Positions 32,101-40,899 of a stretch of 64,000 nt of DNA are shown here, piece after piece (positions within the stretch are counted from its first letter, which is position 1; the number at the start of each line of letters is the position of its first letter). This DNA is from Malachius bipustulatus (Eukaryota; Arthropoda; Insecta; Coleoptera; Melyridae). The position numbers and the translations under genes were made by a program. The DNA is taken from the NCBI GenBank assembly GCA_910589415.1, contig OU342630.1, positions 1,736,001 to 1,800,000 on the forward strand, given 5' to 3'. Under the pieces are notes generated by a model. That model had not been told where the DNA came from. It did not search any database and worked only from the letters and a program-made list of their open reading frames with translations.

Positions 32101-33188
32101 TGAAGAAAGATAAAGTTTTATGTGATATTTTAAGATTCTGTAGAGATGGCTGGCCTCAAAAGAATGATCTGGGTAAGACATATGAACCGTATTTTTCAAG
32201 AAAACATGAAATAACAATTGAAAAAGAATGTTTATTGTGGGGGTATAGGGTAATAATACCACAAAATATTAAAGCTCATGTTATGTATGAATTACATGCC
32301 AGTCATTTAGGTATTACTCGAATGAAAGAAATATCTAGATCGTATTTTTGGTGGCCAGGCATGGATAAAGAGATAGAGGATATAACTGAAAATTGCATAA
32401 TATGTTTGCAAAATCGGAAAAATCCACAAAAAGTAAAATTGACAGTTTGGCCTCAACCACCAACAGTTTGGCATAGATTACATGCGGATTTTCTAGGACC
32501 CTTATATAATAAAATGTATCTGGTCATTGTGGATGCTTATTCAAAATGGCCGGAGGCATTTGTTATGAATAACATAACAGCACAAAAAACTATTCAAATA
32601 TTCAAGAGTATTTTTGTGCGTTACGGATATCCTCTACATCTGGTTACAGATAACGGTCCCACATGGACTAGTAATGATTTTAAAAATTTTTGCAATATGG
32701 TAGGAGTAAACCAAAGTTTCACACCAACCTATTATCCAGCTACCAATGGGTTAGCTGAACGTTTTGTTGAATCATTCAAATCACACGTAACAAAAATTGT
32801 ACAAAGTGGCCACACAGTAGAATATGCTTGTAATTTGTTCCTTTTTGATTACAGAAATTCTGTACATAAAACTACTGGACGAAGTCCAGCGAAATTAATG
32901 TTAGGTAGAGAGTTGAGATGTCGTTTCTCACTATTAAGACCTAATCCAGCTAATGATAAGATTGATAGCGAAAGCTTTAAACAAACATTAAAAAGTAAGG
33001 ACGTTTATAGAACATTCGTGATCGGAGAAAAAGTTATGGTAAGAGATGAACGAAAAAATAAAAATAAATGGTGTCTAGGTAAAATAATTCAAGTAATAGT
33101 ACCCGGAGTAACCTACATGGTAGAAGTGGAGGGTCTACAGTGGAAACGACATGCCAACCAGTTATTCAAGTGTGATTTTGTAGAATAA
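29184..33188 (+). CDS. gypsy-E Gag-Pol polyprotein
   Basis: A single 1334-codon frame fuses Gag and Pol. The Gag capsid-like region is at residues about 75-235, and two CCHC knuckles are at 278-291 and 298-311. The retropepsin triad DTGA is at 378-381. RT runs about 510-720, with LCGDYRVTINRYLKIDHYPLP, CELDLREAYLQAPLD and a YIDN box at 662-665 where YxDD is expected. RNase H is at about 805-920 (STCDAADIGVAAVLS, KEAYAIVFG, LQTDNEALAKIL). The integrase has an H2C2 domain (HASHLGITRMKEISRSYFWW, CIICLQNR) and the core acidic residues in HADFLGP, VTDNGPTW and GLAERFVESFK. The start is the first ATG of the frame, 178 bases after the LTR. All domains are uninterrupted. The Asn in the RT active site may make it inactive, or may be a lineage trait. 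Confidence 0.92.
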   Translation: MDSVIRDLIKEGKKSWITTKTKDELIEIANELESEKLFSSAHGIEEIRTYLRNYIDVRKANQEDLNKHSTMTSITSLEVFAGENWNAYQQQFECFTLLNDIPKDKTVPLLITKLSTNVYEILITLCMPLSPIKKQYEEICEILRKYYHPVKNHALHQAEFRKRCQNPNETIEQYIMDLKKLSNNCNFQNLNDELKERLLSGTYRDSVRFELLKQADQPLETLTTLGKTVESAFNLAFSHEKQQEQSQMFKLQGRNFIRNKNSGPRQNLIPPDKQNISCFCCGKMGHVKLECTLRGKFCSECGFRGHIFKMCKNKGSKVKNVNIVNSGSPKNCNQAEEEQDVANNTEIFDIFYFRDKQKVPPTVLEVTVNEEVLEFEVDTGADVSTITLSDKKMYFPKLEIKQRNVIFTNFDQSTSRPLGVIENLNVSYKSVNINNQRLFVVNDGLPRIIGKDWLSLLQLWPPKFEQKVCETMSRVQLIDAIKTDFKELFEPGMKVFRGEPIHLSIEPNAKPIFMPTRTVPFALKNKVKEEVKRLLENKRIEPVEYAEWGTPVVPVLKPDGTVRLCGDYRVTINRYLKIDHYPLPTIDDIIMRLQGKNYFCELDLREAYLQAPLDEESQNLVTIVTEEGIFRYLYLPFGVSTGPGSFQRLITQKLNGLDVIIYIDNIYVAGETLLETNEKVRLVLARLIESGLKLKITKCKFFEDKLDVFGLEVSKSGVKVIESKIEPLLSLPQPKNIKMLRSFLGKVNYYNRFLQNMAIILKPLYDCLKKTKLEWTEACEKSFQEIKTALANTSSLSHFNQDSTIISTCDAADIGVAAVLSVKDNNNVIKPVAFASKKLNDTQMKYPILEKEAYAIVFGVSKFYEYLFGKKFVLQTDNEALAKILGPKYGIPKMAAKRLQYWSIFLSGFDYEIKHIKSKNNPADYLSRAVTDCKENNSTNFEITDKSFESNIINYINESNFGILNWKTIQKEMKKDKVLCDILRFCRDGWPQKNDLGKTYEPYFSRKHEITIEKECLLWGYRVIIPQNIKAHVMYELHASHLGITRMKEISRSYFWWPGMDKEIEDITENCIICLQNRKNPQKVKLTVWPQPPTVWHRLHADFLGPLYNKMYLVIVDAYSKWPEAFVMNNITAQKTIQIFKSIFVRYGYPLHLVTDNGPTWTSNDFKNFCNMVGVNQSFTPTYYPATNGLAERFVESFKSHVTKIVQSGHTVEYACNLFLFDYRNSVHKTTGRSPAKLMLGRELRCRFSLLRPNPANDKIDSESFKQTLKSKDVYRTFVIGEKVMVRDERKNKNKWCLGKIIQVIVPGVTYMVEVEGLQWKRHANQLFKCDFVE

Positions 33189-33266
33189 GTTTTTTTTTTG
33201 ATAAGTGGGGTAGACTATTATTTAAGTTTAGAATATGTAACATTATTTTTATTAAGCGGGGGAGGG
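33189..33266 (+). other. gypsy-E 3' non-coding and polypurine tract
   Basis: This short AT-rich leader ends in AAGCGGGGGAGGG immediately before the LTR start at 33267. Confidence 0.75.
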
Positions 33267-33448
33267 TGTTGTATAGGCTACTAAGTGGCAACCGGGGAAA
33301 AGGTGGGGAGCTGCGATAAAAGTACGGTGATTAGATTTATTCATTATTATAATGTGTAGTGGACGAAGGAGAGAAAATAAATATAAAATCAGCTCCTGTG
33401 TGTATTAATTAATTACCACCATTATCACCGAAATATTAAGATATAACA
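33267..33448 (+). repeat. gypsy-E 3' LTR
   Basis: The 182-bp partner of 28825-29006. The gypsy-D LTR resumes directly at 33449. Confidence 0.92.
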
Positions 33449-33849
33449 AGTTTGCAGTTTTGCAGTTTGAGCAAAGCGGACTTTGCTCGAGATTTAAGTA
33501 GGTCAGATAGGAAAATGCATGGAGTGAATAGTGCTGACGACCTGAGGAACAGTACAGTGCAGATCAGACTGTCGAAGTGAAATGATGTGAAAAATAAACT
33601 TTTTATAGAGAAATAACAAGACCTGAATTAAAGGCTTTAAATGTTGTTTCTTTTATTTTTTCAGGTGAATTAATCTTTTATTTTCTGATAAGTAATTTAA
33701 TTAATTATTAATTTAGTTTTCATTAAGTTTATTGTTATAGGGAATATTTTGTAAATAAAACTTTTATTTTTTCAGAGAAACGCAATTAAGCCTTTATTTC
33801 ATTATTCCCAATAAGAGAGAGACAGAAGTAATAAAACTTATTACATGTA

Positions 33850-34140
33850 CATAACATCAACTGGCCTAAATACTCAAACTACATGCACTGATGAAGAAGG
33901 CCGTGAAGCGGAATCCTTTGCGATCAGCTGTGGTTTTATCCAGCTCGTTGATGAACCAACCTGCATTCCAGATCGCGAGGGAGAATTTGCCAGCCTGTTG
34001 GATCTGTTTTTGACCACGAACCCTCAAATATATACTATCACGGTGAAAGCGCCACTGGGTTCCTCAGATCACAAACTCGTCTCAACATCTTGTGTCCTTC
34101 CAATTACTAGTATTTTAAAGAAGCAAGTAAGCCGCGGGTA
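33850..34140 (+). pseudogene. LINE-A endonuclease, second part
   Basis: The frame continues the endonuclease broken at 25903. SFAISCGFIQLVDEPTCIPD is followed by SLLDLFLTTNP and APLGSSDHKLVS, which contains the conserved SDH catalytic histidine motif. A stop at about 34139 ends the open frame shortly after the domain. Confidence 0.85.
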
Positions 34141-34269
34141 GTCTGGCACTATAAATCTGCTAAATGGGAAGAACTCAGTGAATATTATCGAGATTTTCCA
34201 TGGAGGAGTGTTTGTTTCGGCTCTAATGATCCATCTGTTTGCGCTAGGGAAGTTGCTCAAGTCATCCTA

Positions 34270-35055
34270 ACAGACATGGAAGCCTACATTCTCTTTTCAA
34301 AAAAACAGCCCTCAAACAGCAAACTTTGGTTCAACAAAAGATGCAAGTTAGCTGTCGCCTCCAAACAACTGACTTTTCGCCAATGGCGAAAGAGCCCCAA
34401 CGGCATAAACCACCACAATTTCATCCTTGCTCGAAACAGATGCAAGAAAATAATAGATCAAACCAAGGAAACTTACAACCAAAGAATTAGGAACAAACTT
34501 ATCTCCTGCCCTAACGGTTCTAAATCATTTGGGTCGGTAACTAAATAAGTCAGTCAGAACTTAACCAGATCCACGATTCCACCACTTACACGAACAGACG
34601 GCACTATCGCATCTACGGCTACTGAGAAGGCGAACTTGTTCGCGGGAATCTATTCTTCATACTCTTGTGTCGACATTCAGGGAAGAACTCCGCCAATGAT
34701 CCCTTCCGTGGAGCCCAAAATGTCAGACTTCCGACAGCGTGTCATAAAGCGCATTATGTCAGCCTTAAACCCAAAGAAAGCTTCTGGGCCTGATGACGTA
34801 CCTGTTATCGTACTTAAAAGATGCGCCACTGAGCTGTCATCCGTTTTCTGTCGACTTTTCAACTTGTCGTATAAAAAGGGAATATTTCCTTCTTGCTGGA
34901 AATGTGCACGGATCCAACCTATTCTCAAGAAAGGCAAAAAGACTATACCAAATAACTATCGACCAGTGGCACTGCTTTCAGTAATATGAAAGATTATGGA
35001 GAAAGCTATTAACCAATATCTTTTGAAGTATTTGGAAGGAGCTAATATCGACAGG
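34270..35055 (+). pseudogene. LINE-A RT N-terminal part
   Basis: Frames 34276-34548 and 34636-34989 carry the pre-RT region (WFNKRCKLAVASKQLTFRQW, LARNRCKKIIDQTKETYNQRI) and RT fingers (SALNPKKASGPDDVPVIVLKRC, SYKKGIFPSCWKCARIQPILKKGKK, NNYRPVALLSVI). Stops occur at about 34546 and 34987. The palm with the FADD-type active site is absent: the sequence becomes unrelated after about 35055. Confidence 0.85.
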
Positions 35056-35187
35056 TCGTAGGCCAAATGGCTTAACCCTCAAATTTTGTGAAATTGAGTT
35101 AAGGATGTAGATGGTTTATAAAAGGCGTATTCCACATAAATTCAACAACTGGCGTAATCCACAAAGCTTTATAATGGGTCAAAGCTT

Positions 35188-35255
35188 TATAAGGCACAAA
35201 TCCGACCATCCTTGGAGTACTACTCTCATGTTTGGAGCTCAGCTCCTAAACATAC
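35188..35255 (+). pseudogene. LINE-A RT C-terminus, first piece (left arm)
   Basis: The frame reads KAQIRPSLEYYSHVWSSAPK, a conserved jockey-clade segment after the palm. It is cut at 35255 by the solo LTR. The same piece is at 43352-43418 on the minus strand. Confidence 0.8.
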
Positions 35256-37706
35256 TGTAGTGTAACCTACCTTTTAAAATGGAGATCCTGCGTCATGCGC
35301 AGCAAATTCAGTAATGTTTTCCCCTCAAACTGAATGATTGAAAAAGAAGAACCTCTTTGACGTTTGAAATGTCAACTTGTCAGTCGTGAATGACTGTTTG
35401 AATTCCCGCTCTCTGAATGTTTGATTTGAATTGAGGTTATCGTGCCCTGAAGTCTTGGATGTTTGAATTTAAGGTTACCCCGCCCTGATTTCAAATGAAA
35501 TGGCCAACATTACGAACTGTTCGTGATTTTACCTGGGCTCGTGATCGTTTCGTGTGGACCTTCTGATGTGTTTGTAGTAACCTCTTACCTTGTTATTGGT
35601 TCTGTTATACACAGACATGAAGCAAAAGGTGGGAGATTTGAGATCAATGAAACAAAAAAATTCTAAAAACACCTACTTTATTCTAAGAGAAACCTAACAG
35701 TGCCGATTACGCTCCCTGGGACTCCCGAGTAAAAAAGCGTGGCCGAGAAATCCTCGATCTTTATCCCGAAATGAAAAGAATCAACGGTGGTGTGGAAAAG
35801 TGTAGATCATCTCGACAACTGTCACCAAAACTAATGAACCCTCTTTCTTCCTGACTCATTTGCGCGAATCATTTTAAACAGAAGCATTACCACAGAAATC
35901 TAGGTCTTCAAGATAACCATGGGAATGGGTTTTGTTAGTATGACAGTGTAACGAGGTCCGGTTAGGATGCTACCCGCCTAGAGTTGCAGAAGCCCCTGTC
36001 CGAGATCCGAAGTATGCTACCCGTTGGCTGTTTAATGGCTCCTCTGGCAAGGACTAAAATGTTAGTTAGATTCACATAAGGTCCATACATTCGTAGTTCA
36101 ATAGTTCGGTAAACAATTATCAATCAAAATGATCCACCCTTTTGAATTGTGATTGACGAAGAACGAGAAATGACCTTTACGTTGATTGATTTCACAGAAA
36201 CCAAGCGAACCTGAATTTACATTTACAAAGATCGATTTGAAATCAAGATTCAATGAATAAAAAATCAATGAATAATTGATTATACAGTTTTGTTGATAAA
36301 ATATGTTTATGAAGTATAAATAAATAATCAAAAGAGTCTAAGTCAATAAACAGCAATTAAATCAAGAATGTTCAGTAGACAATTTAAATAAGACATCGAT
36401 TAAATAAGCGATCAAATAAGGCATGAAAAATAAGAACAAAAGTTAAACATGTGACATGAGATAAAAGCATGGAAAGACATAATAAGTAGGTACACGGTTA
36501 TAAAATGTGGATGGCAGCAATCGATAGATTAATGGTTAGAAAATATATAATAAGAATGAAACGAGTCTCTAAAGATTATTCTGGAGTTACATAGGATTGT
36601 TCGATAAATGGTTCGGTTTGGTTACAGTCTCAGAAAATAGTATAAAATAAAATGTAGAGGAAATTAAATAACATTTTGACACACACACAAGTTAATAAAT
36701 GCAGGCATGAATTGTTGTGACATAAATAAATAGAGCCTAGAGCCATGTGGTTCGTAAAGTACAAAAAAATATAAGTGTGCTAAGCACATGTTAGTTCAGT
36801 TTCGAAGGATACATAAAATATAAAATAAGAGAATGAAGTTCTTCACAATTTGGTAATCCATTCCTAACAAAAACCATGCACGTATGAGAGGTGTGATTAA
36901 AATTAGATCGTTAAAATTAACCCTTCATTGGTACCTACAGGAATGTGGAAGTTAATTATTCAATAAACTTTTTTTAAGCCAATTTAGAATTTTCAATCGT
37001 TATTTTAGAAATTATTCCTTAATCAAAACACGTTATTTAGAAATTGTGAAATAAATTAATTTAAACAAATCTTTTGAATAAACTGCAGGTAAAAATGTAC
37101 AATGAATGTAAACGTGATAATGTCTCAACCTCTATTACTTTGAAAGATGAATACTTTTGCTATTTTGCTATTGGATTTGGATGATCAAATTAATTATGCA
37201 GTAGGTATGTAGGTAATAACTTGGGTAATGTTAAACAGACATAAAATTCAATATTAAAAAATAACAGGTGGAATCGTACTTACAAGAGATAACAACAAAG
37301 CTTTTGTTTTTGTTTGGCAGCACTGGAGCACGAGGTAACCTTTAAACAAATCACCGCTAACTTGATGTTGTCGTCTATCCAGGAAGTGCAGAAGAAAAAA
37401 CCCTGTTTTTGGGGTGGTCACCTCTAGTTATAGCCTGTTTAGCTCATTATGTCGATATCATTCGTTTCTCATTAGTTTTACATTAAGCTTCGTAATTTAC
37501 CAACATGTCTTCCATCCCATTTCCGCTGAATTTTGCCATGTGTTTACAAAGAGAAAACTGACAGTGAAATTTGACGTTTCTAGGTTTGAAATCTTGACAA
37601 CTGACATTCAAATACATAGAATATAAGTAGTGAATGGAAGGAACTCTATACGTTTTCGATTTTAACATGCGCATTGACATTTGTAAAGGCAATCTGGGTC
37701 ACTTCA
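35256..37706 (+). mobile_element. 2451-bp solo LTR, left arm
   Basis: It starts TGTAGTGTAACCTACC, ends GGGTCACTTCA and is flanked by ATAC at 35252-35255 and 37707-37710. The ends match the LTR at 6212-8913. No protein domain is present. The longest open frame (36098-36331, -) is AT-rich and unremarkable. It belongs to the same family as the insert in BEL-1 but has a different middle. Its right end creates a chimeric start for the LINE frame (residues before the LRLLDSIQ motif in 37634-37969 are LTR-derived). Confidence 0.8.
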
Positions 37707-37710
37707 ATAC

Positions 37711-38232
37711 GCTGAGACTACTCGACTCTATCCAGAAAAGAGCCATACACTTGATAGGGGACCCAGATTTGACAAAAAATTTAGACACTCTCGAACATCG
37801 AAGAAGACTAGCTGACCTGAGTCTGTTTTACAGATATTTTTATGGACGTTTTAACGACGTGGCCCGCTTGATCCCGTCTATAACAAGACCGGGCAGAAAT
37901 TCACCTGGAGCCGTAAACGCTCATCCGTGTCAGGTTCAGCTCGTTACACCTCGTATCACCCGATTTTAGACTTTTTTATGTATAGAACCGCATCACTTTG
38001 GAATAGCATTCCAAAGGGCGTGTTTCCCGAAGTATACAACCTACAGCGATTCAAGGCCAACATGAATCCACATTTCCGCTCATGCACCGCTCCCAGAGCG
38101 TCACAGGGATATCCCTGCAGTGCATGTGCATTTTCAATTAAGAAAAATACAAAAATTGATTACATTAAGAAACACGATTATTTTGCTCCCATTTTTGATA
38201 AATCCCAAAATAAAATAGGTACCGCAGTCATA
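37711..38232 (+). pseudogene. LINE-A RT C-terminal domain (left arm)
   Basis: Frames read LRLLDSIQKRAIHLIGDP, LEHRRRLADLSLFYRYFYG and, after a frameshift, YTSYHPILDFFMYRTASLWN, IPKGVFPEVYNLQRFKAN. This is the usual end of jockey-like ORF2. It continues to about 38230, where a palindromic MITE interrupts it. Confidence 0.85.
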
Positions 38233-39114
38233 TACAGTGTGACCCATTTGTTCTTGAAACACCCTGTAGAATCTTAATTTATGGTGCGATTTTAAAGAAA
38301 TTTCTTTTAAATCATAGAGCTTGATAAACTATATTTTGGGAGCAAAAAGCGTCTCATACCTACAAAATCCAAGGCCTACTAGATCAGTGTTTACTTGTAA
38401 AATCTCAAAAATTCATATTAGCGATTTTTTTAGAAAAAAACTGTGCACGCCACGGGATTCACCAGCCCTCAAAACGGTACTGTACTAAATTTTATTGGAA
38501 ATGTCAGAGTAATAAGGATCTTGCAGTTATTTTAGAAATTCATAATAGAACTCCGAATTTTCATTAATTTATTCGAAAAGGTCAAGAGAGACAAAATAGA
38601 AATTGTACGTCTAGTTGGTGATAATGTAGGTACATTAATTTTTTAATTATAATATTTTATTTATTTATTTATTTTTTTCAATTTTTTTTAATTTTTTTTT
38701 TATTTTTTTTTTACTTTTTTTTCACTTTTTTTAATTTTAATTTTTACTTATGATAGCTTTTGACCTTTTTCAAATTAATTTATGAAAATTCGGAGTATTA
38801 TTATGAATTTCTAAAATAACTACAAGATCCTTTTTACTCTGACATTTTCAACAAAATTTTAGTACAGTACCGTTTTGAGGGCTGGTGAATCCCGTGGCGT
38901 GCCCAGTTTTTTTCTAAAAAAATCGCTAATATGAATTTTTGAGATTTTACAAGTAAACACTGTTCTAGTAGGCCTTGGATTTTGTAGGAATGAGATGCTT
39001 TTTCTTCCCAAAATATAGTTTATCAAGCTCTATGATTTAAAAGAAATTTCTTTAAAATCGCACCATAAATTAAGATTCTACAGGGTGTTTCAAAAACAAA
39101 TGGGTCACACTGTA
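38233..39114. mobile_element. palindromic MITE at centre of palindrome
   Basis: The left end tacagtgtgacccatttgtt, then gaaacaccctgtagaatcttaatttatggtgcgatttta, recurs inverted at 39020-39114. The arms are about 400 bp, and the middle is a T-rich low-complexity run (38650-38740). There is no coding sequence. It lies off-centre within the larger palindrome, between LINE sequence and the unassigned stretch. Confidence 0.8.
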
Positions 39115-39702
39115 GTTTGAGCAGATAAGAAATATTAGGGTAAACGCGAATTACGTATGTACCCTTTTCCAAAGTATTTTTAAAAAACAGTTTTAGAGTT
39201 TCAAAATACTTTATTAAAAACGACAAATAACTAACTTATAAAACTACGTTGAATTACGAATGCAGAAGTCAATGTTAAAGACTTGCCAGCAAATTCATAA
39301 ATGCCTGTTGTCTTGTTCATTTCAAGCCAAGAGGTCGTTACTCAAAGTAACCTGAGATAACTGTTTGTTTGCTGGAGTTACTAGCAAGCAGTTTCTAGAA
39401 AGATACAAGGCTAAAGGATGATGCAATACTCCCTAAGTATGAAATTATAATAATAAATACAAGTTTGCTAAAAGTTACCCTAGAGTACTTATAGTGTAAA
39501 GTATATATCTGTAATTAAAAATAATACATAGCTTAGCCTATACGTAACTCCTCCATGCTAAAAGGAGCAAAATTTACACTTTTTTTTAATTTTGCATCGA
39601 AATGTCATTTATATTCATTGGTTTTCGGACTTCTTCCTGTTTCGTCTTAATGACTGACTTAAATATTAAGTACATGATTAAAATAGCTAAAAATAAATAT
39701 TA
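39115..39702. other. unassigned AT-rich stretch
   Basis: This stretch is present only on the right side of the palindrome centre. I recognise no domain or repeat in it. It may be the 3' part of the retroviral element that supplied the envelope fragment. Confidence 0.4.
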
Positions 39703-40432
39703 TTATATTGTCCACGCACTGATATTATTAGCATGAATTTTAGGCACTATTATATCATTAAGTTTTTCTTTATTTTGATTCATATTGGTTACAATTTCTT
39801 TAAGTTCATCCAAATTTATGTCTTCTAATTGAATCATTGGATTGTCTTTAGGGTCATCTGGTTTGGGGATTATCACTTTTATATTGGGAACACTGACGTA
39901 CCTTTTGGGCACCGTAGGGTTGTGATATATTCTGATGACTTCATGTTGTAGTTTCAGGAAGCAGTACTCAGATAGCGTGATGAGGTAATTGCCTTGAAGG
40001 GCTGATTTGTCTTCGTCCTGGTCACTAACTGTGGTTACGATCGAGTCACATTGACGTTGATGTGGCTACAGTTGTCGTACTTGTTGGAATACAACAGGAG
40101 CTGGACTTCACACGGGCTTCGCTCATTGACGGCATTGTTATTCATTGAATGACATACAAATTCTTCGGGAACAACTTATAGGCATATTTCGTTTGAGAAC
40201 CCAAATTTTCGCTCATTTAGGAAAAGGTATTTATTTTTGGGAATAATCATTTGGTAGTGGTCGACGGATTTTACAGGGAAAGAGAATAAATGATAAAAAG
40301 TATCCGAGTCAGGTTCTACGATCGGTATTTCTATAATGAAGACAATCTCGTTCAGCTTAGAATAAGCTTTGACGACAGCTATTTTCTCGAATAAGAGAAT
40401 ATAGTCTTTTGTAAATTCAAATGGTATTTTAT
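39703..40432 (-). pseudogene. env: errantivirus-type envelope fragment
   Basis: A minus-strand reading of this stretch resembles the ectodomain and stem of the fusion-type envelope proteins carried by gypsy-like errantiviruses of insects. A conserved hydrophobic/acidic segment near 40290-40330, a cysteine-containing segment near 40040-40180, and an IDLDEL-like stem segment (about 39800-39830) upstream of where the membrane anchor would be support this. Stops break the frame (around 40175 and 40040), and signal peptide, cleavage site and anchor are not visible. No matching gag or pol adjoins it. It is a dead relic and is described only. The family assignment rests on remembered pattern. Confidence 0.5.
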
Positions 40433-40895
40433 TAATTTTTATTAATTTTTATTATTTTTTTTTTATTTAAAATGCACATGCACTGCTGGGAAATCCCTAT
40501 GACGCTCTGGGAGCGGTACATGAGCGGAGATGTCGATTCACGTTGGCCTTGAATCGCTGTAGGTTGTATACTTCGGGAAACACGCCCTTTGGAATGCTAT
40601 TCCAAAGTGATGCGGTTCTATACATAAAAAAGTCTAAAATCGGGTGATACGAGGTGTAACGAGCTGAACCTGACACTGATGAGCGTTTACGGCTCCAGGT
40701 GAATTTCTGCCCGGTCTTGTTATAGGCGGGATCAAGCGGGCTACGTCGTTTGAACACTTTCCATAAAAATATCTGTAAAACAGACTCAGGTCAGCTAGTC
40801 TTCTTCGGTGTTCGAGAGTGTCTAAATTTTTTCTCAAATCTGGGTCCCCTATCAAGTGTATGGCTCTTTTCTGGATAGAGTCGAGTAGTCTCAGC
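40433..40895 (-). pseudogene. LINE RT C-terminal domain and tail (right arm)
   Basis: Inverted copy of 37711-38132 carrying the same motifs. Beyond the coding end the minus strand runs into an A-rich (AATAAA)-like tail at 40433-40470. This is the normal 3' end of a LINE and is absent in the left arm. One codon differs from the left arm at the YRYFYG(K/R) segment. Confidence 0.85.
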
Positions 40896-40899
40896 GTAT

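Larger units (their letters stand above)
28825..33448 (+). mobile_element. gypsy-E: nearly intact Ty3/gypsy element
   Basis: A compact 4624-bp element has 182-bp LTRs (28825-29006 and 33267-33448) starting TGTTGTATAGG and ending GATATAACA. The LTRs differ at one base that I can find, implying a recent insertion. A candidate primer site TGGCGACGAGAGTGAAAC starts at 29008, and the purine tract GCGGGGGAGGG abuts the 3' LTR. One ORF of 1334 codons fills the interior. Its pol order and integrase wording fit the group often annotated as K02A2.6-like in animals. No target-site duplication is present. Confidence 0.9.
25904..33845 (+). mobile_element. gypsy-D: deletion derivative with nested element
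   Basis: A Ty3/gypsy-type element has two 523-bp LTRs, TGTAAAG...ATTACA ends and a TGTA duplication at 25900-25903 and 33846-33849. The 3' LTR is split by gypsy-E (28825-33448), and its two pieces (126 + 397 bp) add up to exactly the length of the 5' LTR. The interior retains gag, protease and the ends of RNase H and integrase, but has lost RT and the integrase core. It is non-autonomous, and the LTRs remain near-identical. Confidence 0.88.
28699..33845 (+). repeat. gypsy-D 3' LTR, split by gypsy-E
   Basis: The first part 28699-28824 matches the 5' LTR to base 126, and the second part 33449-33845 matches the remaining 397 bases. Gypsy-E lies exactly between the two with no bases duplicated or lost. 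Confidence 0.88.
25210..38232 (+). mobile_element. LINE-A: interrupted jockey-like element
   Basis: Non-LTR retrotransposon pieces in one orientation are, in order, a leader (25210-25465), endonuclease (25466-25903 and 33846-34140), RT fingers (34270-35055), RT C-terminus (35188-35255 and 37707-38232). A gypsy insertion with TGTA duplication splits the endonuclease, and a solo LTR with ATAC duplication splits the C-terminal part. The central RT palm is missing between about 35055 and 35188. A second, partial copy lies at 44753-45375 (-), which helps define the 5' part. Confidence 0.75.

Noticed and set aside
36098..36331. A 77-codon frame repeated at 42276-42509
   Set aside because: The repetition is due to the palindrome. 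The frame lies in non-coding LTR sequence and has no domain.
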